A stretch of 30,054 nucleotides of DNA, taken from positions 34,792 through 64,845 of the forward strand of contig BMAT01000087.1 of assembly GCA_019649035.1 (NCBI GenBank), written 5' to 3'. Below are positions 8,501 through 20,500 of the stretch, one piece after another (the first letter of the stretch is position 1; each line of letters starts with the position of its first letter). This DNA is from Elysia marginata. Taxonomy: Eukaryota > Mollusca > Gastropoda > Plakobranchidae. Both the position numbers and the translations under genes were made by a program. Under the pieces are notes generated by a model that searched no databases, had not been told where the DNA came from, and worked only from the letters and a program-made list of their open reading frames with translations.

Positions 8501-11500
8501 ATTAACCATTCTATTAATGGAGATATAGGTAATCCCATGGTTGTCTTTTGACTTGTCGGAAAATTTGTTGTTAATTTTGGTCACTGTGTCATTTAAAGCT
8601 GTAATTTGCTCTGCCTGTCAGTCAATCAGGATTCACATGATTGTCTTGAAAGTTTGGGAATACTTTGTCGGTCAAATCATCCAAATTCATAACTTCACTT
8701 CCAAAATCACTTAATGATATGACACCTGAGGAAGAATTTAAAGGTGGAATTTGTCCATTGCCAAACTTAAGAGTAAATCAGGAAATGCTGATTTCGGATT
8801 ATTCCTGAGTATTCTCATATTTTAAGTCAGCTTGATAGTGATAACATTTTCCCAGAGCTTGCACCCTCTTCAAATATGAATTTACAATATTTGCTCTTGT
8901 AACTTTAGGAATAACTGGGACAATTTTACGGAAGTCCCCACATATTAATGTGAGCAGACCACCCATTATTTCATCTGATGACCTAATATCTTTGAAAGTG
9001 CGGTCCAGAGCTTCTATGACATATTTGTGAATCATTGGAGCTTCCTCAATGATGAGGATTGAAGCATTTTGAATTACTGTCCCCATTGCTAATCCCCTTT
9101 TTATCGATCATATTGTATTGATGATGCCAATTATATCTTCTAACACTTCATTGTATGAAACATCGCAATCAGGCTTTGGTAAACCAAATGAGTCCAGTTT
9201 GCCACCGTTCATCGACTTAACACTATGTTCTATGTCTTTGAGTGCTAAATTTTCTGAGTGGTCATCAGTAAAATTTTGATGCACAAAATCTTCGATCAGC
9301 AGAGCTTTGAAGTTAGTCCATAGTTGTAATGGGTTTGCTGGAAGAGCATGAAATAATAGGATAGCAAACAAAGTTCTAAGTGACTGCAGATGTTGGCTTG
9401 TTGCAGCTTCTTGCATTGAAATTTGATGTAAATTGTCATGTCCCAACAATACATAGGCAATACAGGCTTCCCTATAGGTAGGCAGTTTGGTTCCTCTAAA
9501 ATATCTAAGACTCCTGAAGGAAGTCGGTCCATTAACAACTATCAGAAGGAGCCGCATGAAAAAAACAGTGACCTTGTTTGGGACTAACAGTGTACATTTG
9601 GCCGATTGCAGGTGTTTCAAACATCTCCTCGCCATTTAGTGTAACCTTTGATCCTCTTTTGCGTCTCACCCATGACTTTTTTTATTGATCCCATGTGTAG
9701 TAGCTTGGAGCGTCTGTGTACAGCAAATGTTTGGCGGCCGCATCAGTTTGACATGACAAAAGAATGCAGTAAGTGTGGTAACACGGGAAGGTGCTGCTGC
9801 AACAGTCATAACATTTTTTCTTTGTTGAAATACACAGGCTGACCATTTTCCAAATGAACAGCAAGCTGTACCACAGTTGGGTGTCGCTCGGTTAGGTTGA
9901 ATTTAAAAATGCCTCAGGCAGCCTCTAAGCTTCCAACATACCGTGCATTGACAAAATTTGATATTTCATCTCTTTGGTTTTTATGCTGAAGTTGAAATGT
10001 AGCTTGATCCATTCCTTTGTGCACATACTTCAAAACGTATTTGATATTTTGTATAGAGGAACAAATTTCTATATTGACATGACAATTCAACTGCATCATC
10101 AACCAAGGATTGTGCGGGTCAACCCATCTATTATCAATAGCATTAGTTCACCCGTTGACTTTGATGGCTGCCTCACCACTACCAAATGGCGAAAAATGCA
10201 AAGTTGCAAAAAGTTGCTACAGTAATCTTTAAAGTAGAATCAAACAAGTTGAGTACCCGTTCTTCGAACAGGAAAATTTGTATGCAAAGGATGTTGGAGA
10301 ATGTGATGTGGGATGAAGAGAGAAAAGAGAGACAGGGTATTATTATCTTTTGAAACATATAGCAGGGGCCTCCAGTGTATCATGAAGGCAAAATGATTCT
10401 CTGACCAAGATTTCAGGGTTCTGTATTGTCCTTGGTGATGTGGCATCTCGCAATTCACCACAAGAGTCTGCCCTCAGCTTTCCCTGCTGGTGTTGTAAGT
10501 ACTGAAGACGACCACATTCAATTTTAGCGTTGAATTGAAGTATTTAAATAATTTTCTGGTCAACAAGATGTAGTTATCAGGCCTGGTCGAGAAATGGAAG
10601 CCAGGTTCATTTTACACTATCTGCTATCTGGTTCAAGCTACCAACTACCACCACTATATTTTTACTTCACAGATCTCATTGTTATGCCGGTTTTCCTATG
10701 CTTTAGCGAAAAAGTCGGGTTGCCGCAGTTTACTCTAAAGTTTGATCCTCTTTTTTATACTCGACAGAGTAGAATAGAAATAATTTTATAGACAGAGACC
10801 CGTCATGTGTATGTCCTCAAATTTGTATCAGTCATAGCGGAAATCTGCTTGAACATTGGGTGACAGTTGTAAATAGCGGAAAAAAATCGGAAAGGTCAGA
10901 AAATAGTGGAATTTCCGCTATTTAGAGGAAAAGAGTCACCTATGAAAAACTAATACAAAACATCAAAATATTTTTGAAAGCTTCCAAGCTCTTGCAAAGA
11001 CAGAAATGGAAGTGTCCAGTTTGCAAAACTTTTCCTTCAAAGAGAATCTACTACTACTCACTATGTTAATGACAGAGCTCTTCTGTATGTTGCACAGCAA
11101 ACACAAACTGCACGAAGTTTATAGCATTTGAAAAAAACTGGATGAACTTTAATAAAATAAACTAGAAGCTTTAAAAAGAACTCTCATGAATATCATACAA
11201 ACTCACAGTAAAGATTTACAGCAGATGACTCTCCACTGTAGTCAGGCAGTGTTGAATCCACGATGGTGCAATGATTCTCCTCTCTGTGATCCACATGGAC
11301 CCACTTTCCACCGACTAAAACTGTTTCACAGGCATCTTTCAATGCAGTAGCCATGCTCATCTCTAGATTTTCAGAGTCACTAAGAGTAAAACAAGTAAGG
11401 GCATTTGTAAGTTTTTGTTAATATATGTCGATCCCTTTGGAAGCACTTTCCAAGAGAGACGTGACTTTATAGACTGATAGAACCCTAAAGACAAACTTAA

Positions 11501-14500
11501 TTGGTGAAATAGTAAGAGAATATCAAAGTGTCAAATCAAATGACTAAAGTAAAGTGAAAAAAATAACATCTGTGTATGTCTTTGATGTATGGAGTAACTC
11601 TTATCCTTCAACAATTTAACCTAAATTACAAATAAAATAGTATTTAGAAACAGACTTACTTCCATTAAATTCTATAATCAAACGAACTTACCGTTGATGT
11701 TTAATTGGAACTCTGTCGACTCCATGAAGGAATGGCTGGGACAAACCAGATGTCACGTGGCTTCAGGTGTTGGATCAGTGACAGACACGACTCAAGTAAT
11801 GGGACAAACGTGAGGAGGGTACTACAAATAATAGTGATGCACAATGGTGCAAACAATTTAGAAAGGAAGGGAGGGCGTTTGTCCCATCCATTTCTTCATG
11901 GAGTTGACAGAGTTCCAATCAAACATCACCGTTAAGTTAGTTTGATTATAGAACTCTATCTCCCCCACTCCGGAATGGAATGGCTCAAACGAGATTTTTA
12001 AAGGTTGTGACTGTCACATGAACCATAAGTAGGAAGTTATATAAGTTATATAGCTTTATAGCGAAGACAGCAGTCCTAATCCATGATTATTGAGCTGAAG
12101 CTGCAATCAGCACAACTCTGGAAAACTTGCTTTCGGCCCCTGACCGCAATGGGCGTTTGTAGTGTTGGGCGAAGGTGCAAGTAGACCTCAATTCTGCTGA
12201 CTTTAGAATCGTGTCTATGGGTACTTGGCGCGAGTGAGCGAGGCTCGTTGATACTGCACTTATGGAATGTGGTTTGTAGCGCCATGTATCGATGGCCTGT
12301 GGCAAGAAGCATTATCAATATCATGAGCAATTTCATACTCAATTGTTTTAGAGATAGTAGCAGCAGGTACCCATGATTTTAAAAATCTTTACAGTTTTTG
12401 GATTCCAAGCAGAGGGTGGTGCCGGTAGTTGTAGAAGCAAATTAAACACACCCTTCATAAATTGCCTGATGGTAGGGTGGTGCCCAATAGTGTGTGCGTA
12501 GGAATGCAAGGAAATGGTGCTTAAGCTAGAGACAGCAGATCTAGCGGAGTTTACGGCACTGTAGCTTAAGCCTTGGTCATATTGACTCTGCAGAAAGGCT
12601 AACAAGTGCGGTGGATTTACTGAAAGGGGGTTCTTTCCCTCTTTAGAACAAAAAAGCACCCACTTTAGGAGGTGGCAAGCATATTGTTTTCTTGTTCCCC
12701 TTCGCCAGGAATTGCATACGTTTGTAATGTTTGCCTGATAATTGGCAAGCTACAGTGTACCATCTTTGATTTCTTTGAGATGGGGTGTGAATGAGGGTGT
12801 TGAAGTAGATTGCATGAACCCTGAGGTAGAATTGGATCATCTATTGGAAGATTTATAAGCTTTGGAAACCACGCTTGAGTTTTCCAAACTGGTACTATGA
12901 TGACACAATCCGCTTCTTCCCTTTCTACCTTGCTGAGGACATAACACTGAAAGGGGGAAAACATAAGCATATAACCGAGACCACCGGATCGAAAAAGCAT
13001 CTGTACACCAGGCTTCACTGTCTTTGTACCGCGACATGTGGCAATTCACTTTACGATACTCTCAGCTAGCGAACAAGCCAAGATCGAAGGGACCATATTG
13101 CAATTCTATTCTGAAAATTCTGAGTCCAAAAGACTTTACTCAGTTTCTAATCCCAAAGCCCTGCTTTCCCTGTCAGCTTCAATGTTATCTACTTTAGGTA
13201 AGCAGCGAGCGGTGACCCAATTATTGCGTTCTATACAATTAACCAGAGCTCTCATGTAATATTTTTTCCCTGTGCTTTCTATTCTTCATGTGACCCGGTT
13301 TGATTAGATCATTAGATAACTTCTTTTGTTAGTTCATGATACAGAAAACATTGGTAAAAAAAAACAACAATAAAATTTACTTCTTACAGTTACATCATGT
13401 GTATGATTAGACATATTGGAGTAGTTTTACATTTTAGAAAGGCAGGCATGCTGTGAGTAAAATTATTAGAACATCACTCAATCCTCCGCTTCAGAGCACT
13501 TCCCCATTCCCAGTCCATATGGTACTATCCAGCGCCACCGCGGGGCAAAAAATTTTAAGCTCAGTCTCGTGCCATGGTGACTTTGTTAGTAGTTAATTCG
13601 CTATTCTATTCTAGAGTATTGTTTAAATAAGCTACAAAGAGAGGAGGTATAATGAGAGGAGGGGGTCTGAGACTGAGAGAGAGAGGTGTAAAGAGGGACC
13701 GAGAGAGAGGATGAGAGAGAGTGGGAAAGATAGAACGAGAGCAAGAAAGAGAGAGAGAGGGAGAGAGAGCAGGGGTGGGGGTTTGAGCAAGACTTGAGGG
13801 TGAGATTACTAAATTTACTTAAATTTATATCCTGTAAGTATCTTTGGGATTTCTGATGTTCAAAGACAATAGTTCTTCGATGGTGTCCCTTTTATTGGGG
13901 GTAAAGAGCCTGGCTGTCATGTTTAGGACATTTAAGGATATAGGCAGCACTTTTTTGCACATTTTTAATTATTTTGTTTCTAAAACCGCTGAGATAAAAT
14001 AACCAATACACATTTGGGCTGAGACCTGGGATCCTACCTTGCCATCGGGCCTAATATTTAAGTCAAAGTGGGGAAGGCAAGGATCCACTGTGGTCGATCA
14101 CGACACCATATTTGGCATTTTCTGCGCCAGGATTTCTTGGCCAGCACTTTTTTTTCTTTTCCTGATTTTTTGTTTAGGTATTTTTCCCTTTTGCTTCTTC
14201 TCTTTTTAGAGCTAGTTGGTTCTCTTCTTTACTTATGAGAATAAACTGGTTTCATTTCCAGCTATCTCGATGGTGTCAGTTGGCTTTGCAGTAGAAAAAA
14301 TTACAATGGCTATCTTTAAGCGTTTTAAGTAAAAAATCTATAGTACGCCTGAAGGGCAAAACAACTTTAAGTTTATTGTTTAAAACCTTTCAGTTTCTAT
14401 GTTTGATAAACATTTTGCATGTGGGCCTAAAAATTTAACAGCTTGTCTTAATCTTAGCGAAATGGATTTTTTTAACGTTATCCATGACGTATCTAGCGAT

Positions 14501-17500
14501 TTTCTTCCTTATCCATTAAAGACATATTAATTTTATTTATTGTGATATATGTTTATCAGCCACATGACAGTTAAGTCGGAGAGACCTGCCTAACAGTCTA
14601 AGTTTTGTAAACAATAGGTGTTGTTTATCATTTTATTTTATAATCATTTCAATTTTACATATATTTATGTTTAAAACAAAAAAATATTTAAAAAATAATA
14701 TCAAAGATAAAGAAGAGAAGCCACAGGTTGCTGCATATCTATAAAGTTGAAAAAGACAACGTAGCTTAGATAAATTGAGTGTCTGCAAAATATGCAAACA
14801 TTACATTGAAAATCTCCACAATTTTTACTTCGAATGGATCAAGATAATTACACTTTAAATTATAAGCCTAAGGGAATTTAAAAAAAAAAGTATTCAGTTG
14901 TTGATAACGCTAAGAAAGCATAGTTTTTTAGGTCTTGTGTTGTACACGAGCTTTCAACCAGGAATGATAACTCTTGTTTTCCTGCTAATCTCATTCCCGA
15001 TAAGAGCCGCTAGACTTGTTCTCAAAAAGATATTCGAAATGAACTGATCATTATCAGCAAAAGGAGTCTTATGGATCACGCCTTTACTGAGCAATGTGTT
15101 TATTTCATTATCTATTACTTCCAGTTCTTTCAAAGACCATCGCAATTCTTTAGGGTAAAAAAATTGTCTGGGTCTTTTAAAAAAAATTTGGCCTTACGCC
15201 CTGTATGTGTGTTAGTATCCATTTATCACGGGTTAGACCCTGCCACTCATCTGCAAAGTTTTTCGCATTGCCCCCTTAAAACTTATTGCAATCTCATTCA
15301 CACCTATCCACAGGTTAACTGATCGTAGCATCAGTAGTACATGTAGTGGTATTACAAACAGCACACGTTACTGCTGTTGCCAGACTGACTTGACCCCTTG
15401 TGGTGTGACCGGTTGCCCCCCCTTCCTTTGCATGGGGTTGTGAGGATAACCTCTTCATGGTCTTCCCCCTCCCTGTAGAATCAGGGGTCTGGATGGTGGA
15501 GGAAATATCCAACCTAATGCCTTTTTTTGGGACTCCTTTGAAGGCACCGCAAGCTGATGAGGAGCGTGGCACGTGAGTTGAAACCGTATGTGTGAGCTTC
15601 ATAGTCTCACCCATTGATTTTACGGTTTCACCCAACAAGTCCCCAAACAGATATGTGTTTGTGGCATGCTCAGTCTGTTTACAGAGCTTTTTATATTCAT
15701 CTTTGAGATGAGGTCTGATCGCCTCTCTGCACCTTTGATTGAGGTCAGCGTAGACAGCTGCCCCGAGTCGTAGTTGGTCTGCCACCAGAGACCTCAGATG
15801 AGGTTGGATTGGATGTTTTGTTACATAACAGATCCATCATCCTCACCGATATTGTTAACATAGTTGTTACCATGCGTATGGTTTTTTGGAAGTTTAAGCT
15901 TGGCAGCATCTCCCACAGTTTGCCGTCCATTTTCGGGGTAACTAAATTAGGAGTGTTTGCAGGTGGTGGGTGGTTGGCAACCACTTCCTTTACCTTGTCA
16001 TGATGAACAATGGTTAACATGTCTTTGTTGACAATATCGGCAATTTTACAGTTTAGTTTTTCTCCTAACTGCTGATCTTGGAGGAATTCCTCTAAGTAAG
16101 AGCGCTTTCTTTCGGTCGTCATCATGCCCTGCCTCACTCCCCTCCTCTTCGCCAGCGCTGCAGGTGGCAGTGAGTTCACCAAATACATCCCCCTGCTACC
16201 AAAGAAGATGTAACCTTACTGGAGAGCCTGGGCCGCTTGACCATTGGCCTCGGTCTCGGTTGATGGTGCAGTGGGCAGAGTAGGAAGCGGAGCAGTTGAG
16301 GTAGAGGATTGAGTACATGAAAGGCTCTGGCCTTTGAGGGGCAATTCACTCAGTTGAGCAAACTGTCCTTCTTGTAGTGTGAGCATCAGGTCCACGAATT
16401 GCTGAAATTGGGACCCTGACACCCTTTTTCCAGTGGACTCACCCTGGTCTGGTAGCGTGGGTGTGGAGGGGGTGAGTGGTTTTCTCTTGCTGGTATCGCT
16501 ATCCCGTCTCGAATTTTCCTCTACACCTTTACCTTCGTTGTGTTTAGTTTGAAGGGGCGCTGAGCTGCTACCTCCAGTAGCCATCAAAATGCTCGGAACT
16601 GGTGATGCACTTGATCATCTCTCTTCAGACATAATGAGGCGCGGGAAAGGAAGCTTAATTGTCTATTAGTATTAACGAGATCCTTAAAGAAAGTAAACTG
16701 CCCTCTGCGAGGAGCAGTGAAACTACCCTCTGCAAGGTGTAGTGGTAATGCCGACCTCCGCCAGGACCGGGAATGAGTGCTTGTTGAGTTGAATAAATCC
16801 TCTGCGATTGCAAGAGTACCACCCGGTGGGTGTGATTAGGTATAAATGCAATTTATACACAAGAACAAAAATAAAACAGAGAAATACAATCGGTGGTATG
16901 AAGAAATGAAAATAAAAATCCTTAGAGAATCCTCAAAGCACATTTGAGCAGTGAAAGAAGCCAACGTGAACGTGAACTGAAGCCACATGACATCTCGTTT
17001 GGGTCATTCCATTCCGGAGTTTTCATCAGATAAATTAACATGAACATTTCTAAATTTTGAAAGAATGATCCTTTTTTATATAAAGATTGTCCCTTTCCTG
17101 ACAGAACTGTAACATATTAGCATTCTTTTGAACCAAGAGAAAAAAAAATGAGAACAATAAAGACCAATGCTTGTAAATACTTTGGTAAAATGCATTCACA
17201 AACAACTGTTTTTGAGAGAACAATCATGGGATGAATGTTTTACTTAGTTTTACTAACTGAATAAACACCTAATGATATGGATGAATTTTTCTCTAATTTT
17301 CTAAGAATCCTGCCTGTTACATATACAGTGAAATCCGTATAAAGTCAACAACTGGGGACCCAAAAAAAGTGTTGACTTTAAGCGACTTTATTTATTTTCG
17401 GGGGTGGGGGGTTGGTTCAACATATATTGCAATCTGTAAGAATTAGATAAATTCAACGAGTGCAGCGTGACCACTAGGAAGGTACTCTTGAGAAATGATG

Positions 17501-20500
17501 AAGGCTAGCTTAGCCTAGATGTAGACGCAGGGATGGAATGCGTATGTGTGTGCACATGAACACTGTGTTCACACTGGTTTGGTGAGGCGGGGAGGAGTGG
17601 GAGAACCATCAGTGAACTGCACCAATCAGCACCTGTAACTATCTTCTCTCCAGCCACACTAGCTCCCCCTCCTCTCCCCCGCTAGCCCTCGCCAGGCCAG
17701 TGGGCCCAGGCAGGCAAGCAAGCGCTGCATGCAGTTTCTTAAATCATGATTGGAAATAAAAGAGCGCCCACCCACCCACCTCCGCTATTTCTCAGGGGGC
17801 CTAGGTATCTCAGTTGGTAGTCGCCTCGCTCCGTAGCCCAGAGGTCGCAGGTTCGAGCATCAGCCGAGCACAGTCCAGGCCCCTACTGGTTGGGTCGGTG
17901 TCAGTATAATGTGACCAGCTGAGGCTAAGTCATGGTATTCCCGCTAGTCTCTGGGTGGTAGCCCGTACATTGTCATTGGGACCCAAGCCCTGAGAGCACC
18001 TTTGAAGTGGAATTGGGCTTGTAAAAATATCCTTCAATCAATCAATTAAAAACCGCTATTTCTCTTTGTCTCTTCGAAGACCCATCTGGGGTCTCTCTAT
18101 ATCTTTCCATTTGACAATGAGGGTTGACTTTAAACGAAAATGGGTCCAAAGCTGTTGACTTTATGCGAAATAAAGTCACTTAAATATGAAAGAAAAAACG
18201 GGACCGTTGAAAAGTGTTGACTTTAACCTAGAGTTGACTTCAAGCAAGTTGACTTCTCGCAGATTCCACTATATATTATAAAATAAAATCCAATAACAAT
18301 AATGACTTAACTATATGGTTATAAAATGCTGAGCCAGGACAAAGAAACTCATGTTGACGTATTTTGTGTCTAAGTGATAACAGTGGACCAGACCTACCAT
18401 AATTAAAAAAAATTATCTCCTGCCGACAACAAAATGGTCTTGAATAGCTCACTGACTTACATGAGTTCACCCCTTCCCTTTTTAAAGTTATGGATGATGG
18501 CAAAAATAGCAGATTCAAGGAAATATCTTTACAGCAAAACTAAATAGACACACATTATTACACATACCATTATGATAAAGTCATTTTAATCATTGATAAT
18601 ACTAACCTAATGACAAACACTTCTTCAATTGGAAAAATTCTGTTTGATAGGACCCTAACAAACTCTGCCCTTTGAAGAGCTAAATACTGGTGGTAAAGAC
18701 TGAGCTCCTGCCTCAATAGTGGTATAGATTTTGAATGTGTGCTTGAGCCTTCCCAAACACATAATCTTTGAACCGAATGGTGATGTTGGGTTTTAGCTGC
18801 CTTGAAAAGAAGTTGAGTAACATCACTGCCTCTGTTAAGTTCCACTTGACAAATGTCTTCCAAACTTGGGAGCTGACAGGAGGGTTCCTCTGTAAGGTTA
18901 GCAATCTTTTGTTTTAAATGAGGTAAAACTGTTGTCCTGCCATGGTTTAAAATAGCCCTTGCCTCACGCCTGCGTCTTCTATGGGACACTAACTGCTGTT
19001 TTTCTGAGAATAAAAAAAATCACAGTTTACTACTAGCAATAAGAGTCAATTTCTTTCAATAAATTAAAAATTCTAGCTCTGATTTCCTAGAAAGTTTTCA
19101 AGTTTCTCTTTAATTCTTTTTGGAACTCGAGCATGACTATATTGATGGGTCTCAGGCGCAAAAGGTCAAAGGTCAGTGTTAAGCCATGACTTTAGAGTAT
19201 AGAACATAGTTAAGGACATATATGTGTGTGAGCATGAGTATTGTTAAACAGAATGGCAGGGCGTAGTTTTGGTTCATAAACTAAATCAAATGTTTGTTTT
19301 AGCTTGTTGTGAGCTCAGGATTGAACAGTTAACATTAGTGGAAACTCTTGCTAGGGAGAGGGGTTTGCAGGTGGTACAGGGTGCATTTTAGCAGGTAAAG
19401 TCTGAGTGATTTGTACTGTGTGCGATTTAAGTAGGGTTCTTCAAGCCTTTAAAAGTTAGGGCAAAAACAGACACTAGACACAGGACCCAGAAGAGCTGCT
19501 ACAGGGTACGTCGGAATGCCATCACTTTGACACCGGACTGGTAGATGTGGAGTTGGAGATAGATCAGTCTCTCCGCCATGCAGAGTCTTGCTTTTCGCAC
19601 TCAATGTGACTTGACTGGTCGGTGTGAACTAAAGAGTCCTGGCAGTCGGTCACTACTTGGCCTACTACTGTTTGTGAGAAAGAAACCCTGTCGACGCTGT
19701 TACTTGACAAATCATGCTGTTTGTCTACTGCCATACTGTGAGGCTGTAAGCCTACAGTGGCTGTATCCAGAAAGAGAGACCCATGTGTGTGTGGTCTCAA
19801 GGCTTTGGTCATACGTCGGCCGTGGAGGACCGCACCCTTCCGCAGCCCTAAGGCCTTGGACTTAGAGGGCCGCGTGTTCCTGCAACCCTGGTCCGCTAAT
19901 TGAACCTAACGGTGGACCTGAATCATCGCCGTCGTTACCACCGTCATCATCGGTGTCGCTACCACCGTAATCGTCATTACGACCAGCGTCATCGTTATCG
20001 CATCTTCACCCTTAGAAGATAAACATTGTGACTATTGGATCCTCGTGATCGTCATCATCGCCCTGTGAACTACGCCTGTGACTATTCATGTACAGTGGAC
20101 TAAGTTACGTATGCAGATTGTTGTGTAAGTGTGTGTGTGAAGTATTTAGATATCTTGGGTTAGTAAATTAGAGGAAGTCTTAAGTTAATCCTTCAAAACG
20201 AATTGCATAATTCTCGATCTGGAAATAGTATTTTCTCTTATTATTATTTATTAAATCTTGACCATTGGCTAGAAAGAGTATTCTTGTTTTTCATTCATTA
20301 ATGTAATAACTGTTCGTTACCAAGTCATTGAGACAGCGGGTGGGTGGCTCTGTGTTTTAATATTTTGAAGACTTAACAGTCAGCTTCTTGCTTAGTGATG
20401 TTACATGTTCATGTCAATTCAATCTATTACCTACAACGAAACAAAGATTTTCATACAATTTCTACATGTTCTCCTTTAATTGTTAATTGGGGGTAGAGGT

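Larger units (their letters stand above)
7919..10244 (-). mobile_element. Helitron, decayed, 3' end at 7919
   Basis: The segment encodes RepHel pieces on the minus strand (8099-10200) and ends at 7919 with a hairpin CCTGTT-TGAAG-AACAGG followed by 11 bases TATCCAGCTTG and then T. Helitrons end in a short hairpin about 10-12 nt before a CTRR-type terminus and insert between A and T. Here the end reads CTTG, which is non-canonical, but the same end recurs at 10245. The 5' part, with the HUH nuclease motifs, is missing. The homology is cut at about 10244, where a second Helitron 3' end begins. Confidence 0.8.
11967..17020 (-). mobile_element. DIRS-like retrotransposon with inverted terminal repeats, decayed, about 5 kb
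   Basis: DIRS elements use a tyrosine recombinase instead of an integrase and commonly have inverted terminal repeats. Here a 29-bp repeat at 11967-11995 (ACTCCGGAATGGAATGGCTC...) recurs inverted at 16992-17020 with 27 of 29 bases the same. Between them on the minus strand are, in family order: a gag-like ORF (16587-15315), the start of the RT region (15190-15005), the RNase H/C-terminal part of Pol (13260-12660) and the tyrosine recombinase (12659-12087). The central RT is missing, its place taken by 13261-14950. The element is in the sense orientation in an ATG14 intron. Confidence 0.85.

Noticed and set aside
12875..13259. Plus-strand open frames
   Set aside because: Shadows of the minus-strand DIRS RNase H/Pol region, which matches a known family.
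17797..17875. Functional tRNA gene
   Set aside because: A and B boxes are present, but the sequence continues into a SINE body with tail and target duplication, and no cloverleaf with paired acceptor stem was seen.
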